Below, piece after piece: positions 50,548 through 58,828 of a stretch of DNA of 64,000 nt (the stretch's first letter is position 1; every line of letters starts with the position of its first letter). Source of the DNA: Microbacter sp. GSS18 (lineage in GTDB: Bacteria; Actinomycetota; Actinomycetes; Actinomycetales; Microbacteriaceae); the NCBI GenBank assembly GCA_029319145.1, contig CP119753.1, forward strand, positions 3,906,001 through 3,970,000. Direction: 5' to 3'. Both the position numbers and the translations under genes were made by a program. Below the pieces are notes generated by a model. The model did no database searches, was not told the origin of the DNA, and saw only the letters and a program-made list of their open reading frames with translations.

Positions 50548-50565
50548 GTCATCGGCAGACGGGCG

Positions 50566-51657
50566 TCAGCCGTCGATGACCACGGCCCCGCACGGCCGCG
50601 AGCAGCAGGCGAGGATCTTTCCCGCGTCGATCTCGCGCTGACGGATGCCGCCGTTGTGGCGCATCTCGACCTCACCCTCGACCTTCACGATCTTGCACGT
50701 GCCGCACAGTCCGCTCCGGCACGAGGAGTTCATGCGCACGCCCGCCTGCTTGGCGGCATCCAGCACCGTCTGCCCCGGCGCGATCTCCGCGACCTTGCCG
50801 CTGCGGGCGAAGGTCACGCTGTGCGTGCCCGCCTCCGCCGACGTGTCGATCGCTGCGGGCTCCTCGGGCTGGGTGAGGACGAAGGACTCCCGGTGGATGC
50901 GCTCGATGGGCACCCCCAGCGAGAGTGCGAGACTCTGGGCGTGCTCCATGTAGGCGTCCGGGCCGCACACGAAGACCTCGCGGTCGCGGATGTCGGGAAC
51001 GTTGCGCGACAGCATCGCGGCGTCCAGGCGCCCGACCGGGCCGAGCCACGTGCCGTCGGGATCCATCGACACCGCCTGCACGACGCGGATGCGCATGTTG
51101 TCCTGCGTGAGGCGGGACAGCTCCGCGCGGAACGCGACCAGGTCCGGCGACCGTGAGTTGTGCACGAGCACGACATCGGTGGGCTCGGCGAGGTCGTGGA
51201 TCGACTCCAGGATCGACATCATGGGGGTGATGCCCACGCCGCCGGCGAGCAGCAGGATGCGCTCGGCGGGGTGGTAGGCGGTCGAGAACTCGCCCGCCGG
51301 GCCGCTGAGCTCCACCCGGTCGCCCACCGCCAGCACATCGTGCAGCCAGGCCGACATGCGTCCGGTCGCCTCGCGCTTGACTGTCAGCTGCACCGAGTAG
51401 GGGCGTGTGGACGGCGAGCTCACGGTGTAGCAGCGGCTGACGCGCTCGCCGTCGATGTCGGCGCTGATCGTGACGTACTGCCCCGGAGCGTGGGGAAGTG
51501 CGCGCCGGTCGTCGGCGGCGAACTCGAACGTCGCGATCTGATCGGTGCGGCGCACGATGCGCGTGCACGTGAGGGTGCGACCCGTGGGGTCCTCGTCCCA
51601 CCGGTCGTGCTCGGCGAGCACGGCGCCGGGTCCGAATCGTTCGATGATGATGCTCAT
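50566..51657 (-). CDS. gbcB: Rieske monooxygenase reductase component (GbcB-like)
   Basis: A 363-residue electron-transfer flavoprotein. It has an FAD domain with RCYTVSSP (75-82), an NAD domain with LLAGGVGITPMMSI (136-149) and FVCGPDAYM (229-237), and a C-terminal plant-type [2Fe-2S] ferredoxin domain with Cys313, Cys318, Cys321 and Cys351. It passes electrons from NADH to the Rieske oxygenase encoded upstream, with which it overlaps by ATGA. In glycine betaine degradation GbcB serves GbcA; the surrounding dimethylglycine and serine genes support this reading. Confidence 0.9.
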   Translation of the reverse strand: MSIIIERFGPGAVLAEHDRWDEDPTGRTLTCTRIVRRTDQIATFEFAADDRRALPHAPGQYVTISADIDGERVSRCYTVSSPSTRPYSVQLTVKREATGRMSAWLHDVLAVGDRVELSGPAGEFSTAYHPAERILLLAGGVGITPMMSILESIHDLAEPTDVVLVHNSRSPDLVAFRAELSRLTQDNMRIRVVQAVSMDPDGTWLGPVGRLDAAMLSRNVPDIRDREVFVCGPDAYMEHAQSLALSLGVPIERIHRESFVLTQPEEPAAIDTSAEAGTHSVTFARSGKVAEIAPGQTVLDAAKQAGVRMNSSCRSGLCGTCKIVKVEGEVEMRHNGGIRQREIDAGKILACCSRPCGAVVIDG

Positions 51658-52931
51658 TCCTCGACCTCGCTCTCGACGTATGCGGTGATCTGGTCCATGT
51701 ACCAGTTGCAGAAGGCGTCCACCTGGTACTCGCTGGGCACGTACGGCCCGGGGATGTACGCCGGATCGGACACGCCTTTCTGGGCGAGACCGACGAACTC
51801 GGCATCCTGCTCGTTCGTCGCCCGCCACACGTGCGTGAGGTCGTCGACGTTGTAGTCGATCCCCTCGCGGGCGTCCTCGTGGACGAGCCATGTGGTGCGC
51901 ACGAGTGTCCGGCCGGGCGAGATCGGCAGCACCGAGAAGGTCATCGCGTGATCCGCCATGAAGTGGCACCAGAAGTTGGGCTGCGTGTGCATCGACAGGC
52001 GGCCGAGCTTGGCGTCGTCGAAGTCGCCGAGGAGCCTGTCGACCAGGCGCGCGCCGGTCATGCTGTACGACTCGCCGACGCCGTCGAGCGCTTCGCGCTG
52101 GACGCGGAAGCCCATCGTGCGGGTGTCGAGCTCCTCGATCCCGGCGAAGGGCAGCCCGCGAACGGTGCACTTGGCCTCGAGCTCCGCCTCGGCGGTGAGG
52201 TACCGCTCGTGCGTCTCCTGCAGGTGGGGCGGGATGCCGTCCTCGGGGTACCCCCACGTGATGAAGTACGTGCAGCCGAGCTCGGGGTGGTTGTCGCAGT
52301 GGTAGCACTCGCGGTTGTTCTCCAGCGTGAGCTTCCAGTTGCCCTCTTCGATCAGGTCCACCTGCGCGGCGACCTTCGCATGGCGCAGGTCGTGCTGCTC
52401 GAAGTACGGCGCCACGACCTCGGCCACGCGGTCGATGTCGTCGTTGGGCTCGTCAGCGAGGTTGATGTAGATCAGCCCGGCGATGGAGCGGAAGGCGACC
52501 TTGCGCAGGCCGTAGCAGCTGGTGTCGAAGTCGTCGTCCGCAGAAGCCGCCCACACGAGCTCGCCGTCCGGACGATAGGTCCACTGGTGGTACCCGCACA
52601 CGAGGTTCCCGACGGCGCCGCTGCCCGGAGGCAGGATGCGCGCACCGCGATGCCGGCAGACGTTGTGCAGGACCTGCACGTTCTCGTCGTCGTCGCGGAT
52701 CACGATGAGCGAATGCGTGCCGAACTCGACGGTGACGTAGTCGCCGGGCTCGCGGATCTCGGCCTCACTGGCGACGAAGAGCCAATGCTGTCCGAAGATC
52801 GCCTGCAGGTCCAGCGCGAACACCTCGTCGCTGGTGTAGAAGGGCGCGGGAAGGCTGTGGCCGGGGGTGCGCTCCGCGAGCAGCCGGCGGATCCGTACGT
52901 CGCTCTGCGGGCGGACGATGGAAGCGGGCAT
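51654..52931 (-). CDS. gbcA: Rieske non-haem iron monooxygenase, glycine betaine demethylase-like (GbcA-like)
   Basis: A 425-residue ring-hydroxylase-type alpha subunit. The Rieske [2Fe-2S] ligands are Cys92-x-His94 and Cys112-x2-His115. The mononuclear iron histidines are His211 and His215 in EGNWKLTLENNRECYHCDNHPEL, a stretch typical of glycine betaine and stachydrine demethylases. It removes a methyl group as formaldehyde. Neighbouring genes for a dimethylglycine/sarcosine-type flavoenzyme, glycine riboswitch and serine dehydratase favour glycine betaine; proline betaine or carnitine-derived substrates remain possible. AAGGAA precedes the ATG. Confidence 0.87.
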   Translation of the reverse strand: MPASIVRPQSDVRIRRLLAERTPGHSLPAPFYTSDEVFALDLQAIFGQHWLFVASEAEIREPGDYVTVEFGTHSLIVIRDDDENVQVLHNVCRHRGARILPPGSGAVGNLVCGYHQWTYRPDGELVWAASADDDFDTSCYGLRKVAFRSIAGLIYINLADEPNDDIDRVAEVVAPYFEQHDLRHAKVAAQVDLIEEGNWKLTLENNRECYHCDNHPELGCTYFITWGYPEDGIPPHLQETHERYLTAEAELEAKCTVRGLPFAGIEELDTRTMGFRVQREALDGVGESYSMTGARLVDRLLGDFDDAKLGRLSMHTQPNFWCHFMADHAMTFSVLPISPGRTLVRTTWLVHEDAREGIDYNVDDLTHVWRATNEQDAEFVGLAQKGVSDPAYIPGPYVPSEYQVDAFCNWYMDQITAYVESEVEE

Positions 52932-53019
52932 CTCGGGTTCCTTTCGATGATCCGAGGGGTCGTCGGGCGATCGATGGCCGACGCAGAGATGTGGAGGTGT
53001 GGTGCGTCCAGAGGTGCGT

Positions 53020-53036
53020 GTTGCCTATAGCGCACC
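53020..53036. promoter_or_regulatory. degenerate IclR-type operator upstream of gbcA
   Basis: GTTGCCTATAGCGCACC matches the inner arms of the palindrome at 55133-55153 (GTTGCG-N5-CGCAAC) in 10 of 12 positions. It lies 89 bases upstream of the gbcA start. This suggests that one regulator, probably the IclR protein at 57819, controls both transcripts. Confidence 0.4.
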
Positions 53037-53161
53037 GTCTTGGGATCGATGATGATCCTCGAAGGCGGCCGGTGTCAACGGTTCGAGGCAAGTGCGAAGG
53101 GACTGTTCTCGCGTCGGAAACACAGGTGACACATGGCCTGTCATCGAGGGGCTTCAGTCGC

Positions 53162-54556
53162 TCAGCATTCGACGACGCCCACGCCGACACGCGTGGCTGC
53201 ACGGGTCAGCAGGGCCAGGCCCCCGCGCGAGGTCTCCTTGTACTTGGACTTCATGTCCCTGCCGGTCTTGCGCATGGTGGCGATGACCTCGTCCAGCGAG
53301 ACGATGTGGCTGCCGTCGCCGCGAAGCGCGGTGCGCGCCGCTGTCACCGCCTTGACGGCGGCCACGCCGTTGCGTTCGATGCAGGGGATCTGCACGAGCC
53401 CGCCGATGGGGTCGCAGGTGAGGCCGAGGTGATGCTCCATCCCGATCTCGGCGGCGTTCTCGACCTGTGCCGGTGTGCCGCCGAGCACAGCCGCGAAGGC
53501 TCCGGCGGCCATCGAGCACGCCGATCCCACCTCGCCCTGGCATCCGACGGCGGCGCCCGAGATCGACGCCGTCTCGGTGTACACGCTGCCGATCGCCCCG
53601 GCGGTCAGCAGGAACGCGATGATGCCGTCGTCGTCGGCGCCCGGCACGAACCGCCGGTAGTACTCCAGCACCGAGGGGATGATGCCCGCCGCTCCGTTCG
53701 TCGGCGCGGTGACGACACGCTCGCCGGCCGCGTTCTGCTCGTTGACGGCCATCGCGAACAGCGTCAGCCAGTCGGTGCCCCGCAGAGGATCGGCGATCGC
53801 GCCATCCGCCGCGAGCAGTCGCGCGAGGCCCGGGGCGCGCCGCGGCACATCGAGCCCGCCCGGCAGGATCCCCTCGGTCCTCAGCCCCCGCTCGATGCTG
53901 TCGTGCATGACATCGGCGATGCGCAGCAGGTCGGCGCGGACCTCGGCAGCGGGGCGCCGGGCCGCTTCGTTCTCGAAGGCGAGTCGGGCGATGCTCTTGC
54001 CGGTCGCCTGCGCGAGGGCGAGCAGATCGTCTGCGGTGCGGAACGGGTGCGGCACCGCCACGGCCGCTGCGGGGGTGGGCTCCTCGCCCTCGGTGACGAC
54101 GAAGCCGCCGCCGACCGAGTAGGACACCTGGCGCGCCATGAGGGCGCCACCGGTGTCGTACGCCTCGAGCGTCATCGCATTCGGATGGAACGGCAGCGTG
54201 CGGTAGCCGTCCAGGATGAGGTCGGTCTCCGGGTCGAAGGCGACCTCGTGGATGCCACCCAGCGGGAGCCGTCCGGTCACGCGGGCGACGGCCACGAGAG
54301 TGCGTGCCGTCGCGGGCTCGCACGACTCGGGCTCCTCGCCCATGAGGCCCAGCAGCACCGCGTCGTCCGATCCGTGGCCGCGCCCGGTCGCGCCGAGCGA
54401 GCCGAGCAGATCGACGCGCACACGCGCGGTGCGCGGGAGCAGGCCGTCACGCTCGAGCCCTCGCAGGAAGCCGAGCGCGGCGCGCATGGGGCCGACGGTG
54501 TGGGAGCTCGAGGGCCCGAGGCCGACCGAGAACAGTTCGAATGCGCTGACGGCCAT
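53162..54556 (-). CDS. sdaA: L-serine ammonia-lyase, iron-sulfur-dependent, single chain
   Basis: A 464-residue fused alpha/beta-type serine dehydratase that converts L-serine to pyruvate and ammonia. It has LGPSSSHTVGPMRA at 13-26, VTAPTNGAAGIIPS, and cluster cysteines Cys339 (GCQGEVGSACSM), Cys381 (CDPIGG) and Cys392 (PCIERN). The last residue, Cys464, fits the C-terminal cysteine that occupies the fourth iron in related enzymes. Its start overlaps the stop of a 42-residue ORF by one base (TGATG), so translation is likely by re-initiation. The glycine riboswitch upstream links it to glycine from betaine breakdown. Confidence 0.95.
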   Translation of the reverse strand: MAVSAFELFSVGLGPSSSHTVGPMRAALGFLRGLERDGLLPRTARVRVDLLGSLGATGRGHGSDDAVLLGLMGEEPESCEPATARTLVAVARVTGRLPLGGIHEVAFDPETDLILDGYRTLPFHPNAMTLEAYDTGGALMARQVSYSVGGGFVVTEGEEPTPAAAVAVPHPFRTADDLLALAQATGKSIARLAFENEAARRPAAEVRADLLRIADVMHDSIERGLRTEGILPGGLDVPRRAPGLARLLAADGAIADPLRGTDWLTLFAMAVNEQNAAGERVVTAPTNGAAGIIPSVLEYYRRFVPGADDDGIIAFLLTAGAIGSVYTETASISGAAVGCQGEVGSACSMAAGAFAAVLGGTPAQVENAAEIGMEHHLGLTCDPIGGLVQIPCIERNGVAAVKAVTAARTALRGDGSHIVSLDEVIATMRKTGRDMKSKYKETSRGGLALLTRAATRVGVGVVEC

Positions 54557-54684
54557 CAGCGCGTCGCCTCGGCGGCGATGGACGGCGGGTACTCGGCGGC
54601 CGGCGCGGTGACGTCGGGATCGACGGCCTGGACCGGTGCGTCGAAGGTGGTGGTCGCAGTTCGGGCGGGGATGATCACGGTCAT
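54556..54684 (-). CDS. 42-residue leader ORF between glycine riboswitch and sdaA
   Basis: An ATG behind GGGAGCCTCCC opens a 42-codon frame ending at TGATG over the sdaA start. The product begins MTVIIPARTATTTFDAPV and ends EYPPSIAAEATR; it is Pro/Ala/Thr-rich, without a hydrophobic segment, and I recognise no family. The ribosome site in front of it is better than any in front of sdaA, so it may act mainly to bring ribosomes to sdaA. It could instead be a remnant of a longer gene. Confidence 0.6.
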   Translation of the reverse strand: MTVIIPARTATTTFDAPVQAVDPDVTAPAAEYPPSIAAEATR

Positions 54685-54727
54685 GGGAGGCTCCCGGTTC
54701 GGGCCGCGGGCGCGGCCGATGGATGGC

Positions 54728-54920
54728 TGCCTCCCCGCTCTGTCGCTGGACCTGAGAGATTCACCGCGCGGGCGCGGCTTTCACCGTGGGTGCGGGCTCG
54801 AAGCCCGGCTTTCCAGAGTCCGCCTCACCCGTCGCGGTGCGTGTGCCTGAGAGGTTGTGGGGAGTCATTGCTCCTTCGGCGTCGCTCATCCGGGCGTGGA
54901 TGTCGACTCTCCCGCGGGGG
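54728..54920 (-). promoter_or_regulatory. tandem glycine riboswitch controlling sdaA
   Basis: Read leftward, the first aptamer begins GCGGGAGAGTC and contains GACGCCGAAGGAGCAA and ACCTCTCAGGCA, the conserved core of glycine aptamers. The second contains GGACTCTGGAAAG and GAATCTCTCAGGTCC followed by CGACAGAGCGGGGAGG. Two aptamers joined by a short linker, directly upstream of a serine dehydratase operon, are the classic arrangement. Glycine binding should switch on the downstream genes. Confidence 0.95.
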
Positions 54921-55085
54921 TTCGATCGGCGGCATGTTCACTTGTGAGGCAGGACGCTACAGCGCCGGCCCGGGCCGATGTCAAGCCCGAATGTCGAATC
55001 TGACCAGGCATGTTTCAAGCACGTGTCGAACGTCCGGCTGCTGTTTCGTCGACGTAAAAAGCAGACATGAGCGCCCGTCATCCGC

Positions 55086-55153
55086 TTGAAGTGAGAGTCG
55101 CCCCTTTTCTACAATGTTGCGTTAAAGGCATCATGTTGCGGAAGACGCAACAT
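55086..55153 (+). promoter_or_regulatory. flavoenzyme promoter with IclR-type operator
   Basis: TTGAAG (55086-55091) and TACAAT (55110-55115) with an 18-base spacer form a good promoter. ATGTTGCG appears at 55114-55121, overlapping the -10 box, and the perfect palindrome ATGTTGCG-N5-CGCAACAT spans 55133-55153 just past the transcription start. Binding there would repress. The IclR gene downstream is the likely regulator. Confidence 0.75.
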
Positions 55154-55183
55154 AGCCGGGAATTCAGAACCGAGGAAGAACCC

Positions 55184-57682
55184 ATGACGAACCTCTCCTC
55201 CGCCTCGCCGCAGCCCCGTGTGGTCATCATCGGCCTGGGTGTTGTCGGGGCCGCACTGGCGGACGAACTGACCCTCCGTGGGGTCCGCGATCTCACCGTC
55301 TTCGACCAGGGGCCGCTGTTCGTGACCGGCGGGTCGTCGTCGCACGCGCCCGGCTTCGTGTTCCAGACGACGGCGGACCGCACGATGACCACCCTCGCGA
55401 CCCGCACGCTCGACAAGCTCGACGGCGTGATGCTGGGCGACCAGTGGCTGCTGAAGCGCGTGGGCGGGCTCGAGATCGCCACCACTCCCGAGAGGCTGCA
55501 CGACCTCAAGCGCCGGAGGGGTCTGGCGGCGTCCTGGGGCGTGCCCGGTGAGCTCATCGACGCCGAGGAGTGCGCCCGGCTGTGGCCGGGCCTGAACGCT
55601 GACGCGGTCCTCGGGGGCTATCGCACGCCCACCGACGGCATCGTGAAGTCGGTGGCGGCGGTGCAGTGGCAGGCCGAGAGGGCGATCGACCGCGGCGCGC
55701 GCATCATCGGCTCGGCACGCGTGGTCGGCATCGTCCGCGACAAGGGCCGCGTCACCGGCGTCGAGGTCGTCCCCGTTCCCGCGGGCGATGCCGCGCCCGA
55801 GGTCGTCCCGGCCGACATCGTCATCTCGTGCGCGGGGCTGTGGGGTCCGGGGGTCTCGCGCGAACTGCTCGGATTCGAGCTGCCCATGCAGCCCATGGAG
55901 CACGGCTTCGGCTACAGCAAGGCCGTGCCTTCGCTCGCGGGGCTGAACACCCCCACCGACGAGGCCGGCCGTCCGATGCTCCGTCACCAGGACTTCTCGC
56001 TGTACATGCGCGAGTACGTCGACCGCATCGGGATCGGCGCCTACAACCACCGTCCTATGCCACTCGAGCAGAGCGAGATCGCGTCGGCCGACGACTTCGC
56101 CGCGACCGGGGTCCACCCCGCGATGCACGATCTGACGTGGGAGGACTTCGCCCCGTCGTGGGACGAGGTCCGGCGCCTGTTCCCCGAGCTGCGCGGCATC
56201 GAGTTCGACTCGGGCTTCAACGGGATCTTCTCGTTCACCCCCGACGGCGGCCCGATGCTCGGGCCGGTCTCCGGCACCGACGGCCTGTGGCTTGCGCAGG
56301 CGGTGTGGGTCACGCAGTCCGCCGGCGTCGCGCAGGTCGTGGCCGACTGGATCGTGTCGGGCGACCCCGGCATCGACACCCACGGACTGGACTACTCGCG
56401 CTTCGACCCCGCGGTCGTGAGCCGGCGGTTCACGCGGGAGCGGGCCGAGGAGGCGTACGACGAGGTGTACGACATCCGTCACCCGCATGCCGCGACCAAG
56501 CGGCTGCGCGGCATGCGGACGAGCCCGTTCCACGCCCGGCACGTCGCGCTCGGCGCCGTCTTCGGCGAGGGCGGCGGCTGGGAGCGCCCGCTGTGGTTCG
56601 AGGCCAACGCGGGCCTGCTCGACGCGCTGCCGGACGTCCCGGAGCGCGAGGGGTGGGCGGCCGAGAACTGGTCGCCGATCGCGGCGGCCGAGGCCCACGC
56701 GACCCGCACGGCCGTCGCGCTCTACGACCTGTCGCCGCTGCCGCGTGTCGAGGTGGAGGGTGAGGGGGCGACGGCTCTGCTGCAGGAGCTGTTGAGCAAC
56801 GACGTCGATGTCGCCATCGGCCGGGTCGTATATGCGCTCATACTCGACGAATCGGGCGGAATCCTCTCGGATGTGACGGTGACCCGACTCGGGTCCGAGA
56901 AGTACCTGCTCGGCACCAACGGCAACCTCGACCATGTCCGCCTGTCGGCGTTCGCGCCCGAGGGCGTCACGGTGCGCGAGGTGACGGCGGGGACGTGCGG
57001 CCTGGGTCTGTGGGGGCCGCTCGCCCGCGAGGTGCTCGAGCAGCTCACCGACGCCGACATCTCGCACGCCGGATTCGGGTTCTTCCGCGCCAAGAAGATC
57101 GACGTCGCGGGGATCCCCGTGCTCGCGCTGCGCGTGAGCTATGTCGGCGAGCTCGGGTGGGAGCTGTACACGAGCGCGGACCACGGGCAGTACCTGTGGG
57201 ACGTGCTGTGGGAGGCGGGCGAGGCTCTCGGGATCGTCGCGGCCGGGCGCCGCGCGTTCAACGCCCTCCGCCTCGAGAAGGGGTACCGCTCCTTCGGGGC
57301 CGACATGACGCGCGAGCACTCTCCCGCCGAGGCGGGCCTCGGGTTCGCGGTGCGCGCGAGCAAGGAGGAGTTCGTCGGCAAGGACGCGCTCGCCGACCGC
57401 CCCGTCGCCCGGCGCATCGTGCCGCTCACCCTCGACGACCCCGCCCACGTGGTGCTGGGCGCCGAGCCGGTCTTCGTCCCGGGCGAGGCGACCCCCGTCG
57501 GCTATGTCACCAGCGCCGACCAGGGCTATACGATCGGCTGCTCGATCGCCTATGCGTGGCTGCCGCCCGAGCTCGCCGAGCCCGGAACAGCGCTCCACAT
57601 CGAGTACTTCGCGGAGCGCCTGCCGGCCACCGTCCGCACCGAACCTCTCTTCGACGCCGAGATGGCGCACATCCGCCGCTGA
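55184..57682 (+). CDS. FAD-dependent dimethylglycine/sarcosine oxidoreductase with GcvT-like domain
   Basis: An 832-residue two-part enzyme. The N-terminal half is a DAO-type flavoprotein with IIGLGVVGAALADEL (15-29), and SSSHAPG, where His54 is the expected site of covalent FAD attachment; a linker FAO_M region follows. The C-terminal half (about 430-832) is GcvT-like, which transfers the one-carbon unit to tetrahydrofolate; ARRAFNALRLEKGYRSFGADMTREHSPAEAGLGFAV is typical. Dimethylglycine oxidase and sarcosine dehydrogenase share this plan; with the Rieske genes nearby, dimethylglycine to sarcosine is most likely, but sarcosine to glycine is possible. AGGAAGAA precedes the ATG. Confidence 0.9.
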   Translation: MTNLSSASPQPRVVIIGLGVVGAALADELTLRGVRDLTVFDQGPLFVTGGSSSHAPGFVFQTTADRTMTTLATRTLDKLDGVMLGDQWLLKRVGGLEIATTPERLHDLKRRRGLAASWGVPGELIDAEECARLWPGLNADAVLGGYRTPTDGIVKSVAAVQWQAERAIDRGARIIGSARVVGIVRDKGRVTGVEVVPVPAGDAAPEVVPADIVISCAGLWGPGVSRELLGFELPMQPMEHGFGYSKAVPSLAGLNTPTDEAGRPMLRHQDFSLYMREYVDRIGIGAYNHRPMPLEQSEIASADDFAATGVHPAMHDLTWEDFAPSWDEVRRLFPELRGIEFDSGFNGIFSFTPDGGPMLGPVSGTDGLWLAQAVWVTQSAGVAQVVADWIVSGDPGIDTHGLDYSRFDPAVVSRRFTRERAEEAYDEVYDIRHPHAATKRLRGMRTSPFHARHVALGAVFGEGGGWERPLWFEANAGLLDALPDVPEREGWAAENWSPIAAAEAHATRTAVALYDLSPLPRVEVEGEGATALLQELLSNDVDVAIGRVVYALILDESGGILSDVTVTRLGSEKYLLGTNGNLDHVRLSAFAPEGVTVREVTAGTCGLGLWGPLAREVLEQLTDADISHAGFGFFRAKKIDVAGIPVLALRVSYVGELGWELYTSADHGQYLWDVLWEAGEALGIVAAGRRAFNALRLEKGYRSFGADMTREHSPAEAGLGFAVRASKEEFVGKDALADRPVARRIVPLTLDDPAHVVLGAEPVFVPGEATPVGYVTSADQGYTIGCSIAYAWLPPELAEPGTALHIEYFAERLPATVRTEPLFDAEMAHIRR

Positions 57683-57818
57683 CCGACGCGCGAGAGCCGC
57701 GAGAGCCGAGATTCACGTGAGCACGACGACGTCAGCCCCCTCGGCGTCGGATCGACGGGCGGTGCCGCCGCGAACGCGCCGGCCGGTGCCGGGCGCGCCG
57801 GACCATACACTGGACGCT

Positions 57819-58574
57819 ATGCCACAGGACGGGTCGGTTCAGTCCGTGGATCGCGCTCTGCAGATCCTCACGCTGCTGACCGAGCACGAATCCCTCGGCG
57901 TGAGCGAGATCGCGCGCCATCTCGGTGTGCACCGCTCGACGGCTTTCCGGCTGCTGGCGACACTCGAAGGGCGCGACTTCGTCGAGCAGGAGACCCACCG
58001 CGGGACCTACCGTCTGGGGTTCTCGGTCCTGCGCCTGTCGACGCGGGTGGCCGCGCGCATGGACTTCGCGCGGGCGGCGCAGCTGGTGTGCGACCAGCTC
58101 AGCGCCGAGCTCAACGAGACGAGCAACGTGGCGATCCTCGATGACGCCGCGGCGGTGAACATCACGCAGTCCTCCAGCACGCACCTTCTCGGCGTGACCC
58201 AGCAGTACGTCGGCCGACGCACCCCGTTGCACGCCACCTCGACCGGGAAGGTGCTGCTGGCCTACAGCGGCCCCGACGCGTTCCTCGGACTCGACGACCC
58301 GCTGGAGTCGTACACGCCCGCCACCATCACCGACCGCGCGGCACTCGTCGCGCACCTGGACGAGGTCCGCGGACGGGGGTGGGCCGGTGCCGTCGAAGAG
58401 TGGGAGCAGGAGATGAATGCCGTGGCCGTCCCCGTCTTCGATGCATCCGGACAGGTCGTCGCGGCGCTCAGCCTGACCGCCCCCAGCTTCCGCATGCACG
58501 CCGACGACCTCGAGTCCTACGCGGCTCGTCTGAGCGAGCACGCCGAGCGGCTGGGGCGGATGGTGGGAGCCTAG
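57819..58574 (+). CDS. IclR family transcriptional regulator
   Basis: A 251-residue regulator: winged helix (about 5-62, VDRALQILTLLTEHESLGVSEIARHLGVHRSTAFRLLATLEGRDFVEQ) and an IclR effector domain (about 75-250, NVAILDD, TPLHATSTGKVLLAYS, MNAVAVPVFDASGQVVAALSLTAP). TACACT (57806-57811) lies 7 bases before the ATG, so its transcript is probably leaderless. It follows the flavoenzyme gene by 136 bases and is the best candidate to bind the ATGTTGCG palindrome and control betaine catabolism. Confidence 0.93.
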   Translation: MPQDGSVQSVDRALQILTLLTEHESLGVSEIARHLGVHRSTAFRLLATLEGRDFVEQETHRGTYRLGFSVLRLSTRVAARMDFARAAQLVCDQLSAELNETSNVAILDDAAAVNITQSSSTHLLGVTQQYVGRRTPLHATSTGKVLLAYSGPDAFLGLDDPLESYTPATITDRAALVAHLDEVRGRGWAGAVEEWEQEMNAVAVPVFDASGQVVAALSLTAPSFRMHADDLESYAARLSEHAERLGRMVGA

Positions 58575-58764
58575 GCGCTCGCGCTCCCGGATGCCGACGG
58601 CGTGCGTGACTCGCCGACGTCAGCGTCGAAGGCGCCGCAGATCCGACGTGGCGCCACCTCGCATGCGCATCCGCGTCGACGACTCTGTCTCGCTGTGTGC
58701 GGCGCTCCGCAACAGCGATTAGTCGCAGGAAAGAAACAAAAAACCCCCGCGTGAGAGATTTCTC

Positions 58765-58810
58765 TTGCCAACGCGAAGATTCATCGCTACTTTACTTTCA
58801 TACCGAAAGT
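58765..58810 (+). promoter_or_regulatory. sugar importer promoter with ACTTTC-N5-GAAAGT operator
   Basis: TTGCCA (58765-58770), a 17-base spacer and TACTTT (58788-58793) form a clear promoter in an AT-rich stretch. The perfect inverted repeat ACTTTC-ATACC-GAAAGT (58794-58810) follows directly over the transcription start, where a repressor would act. No regulator gene is adjacent in the window; a LacI- or ROK-type protein elsewhere is likely. Confidence 0.7.
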
Positions 58811-58828
58811 TAACCGGAGGTGATCCGA

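Larger units (their letters stand above)
54685..55183. promoter_or_regulatory. 499-base divergent regulatory region between sdaA and the flavoenzyme gene
   Basis: This long non-coding stretch holds the tandem glycine riboswitch (54728-54920, leftward), a leftward promoter candidate (TTGACA at 54979-54984 and TAGCGT at 54954-54959 on the minus strand, 19 bases apart) and the rightward promoter with three ATGTTGCG boxes. No further gene is supported. Confidence 0.75.

Noticed and set aside
53092-54850. Plus-strand open frames across sdaA and the riboswitch
   Set aside because: They are antisense shadows; sdaA motifs are complete on the minus strand and the riboswitch is non-coding.
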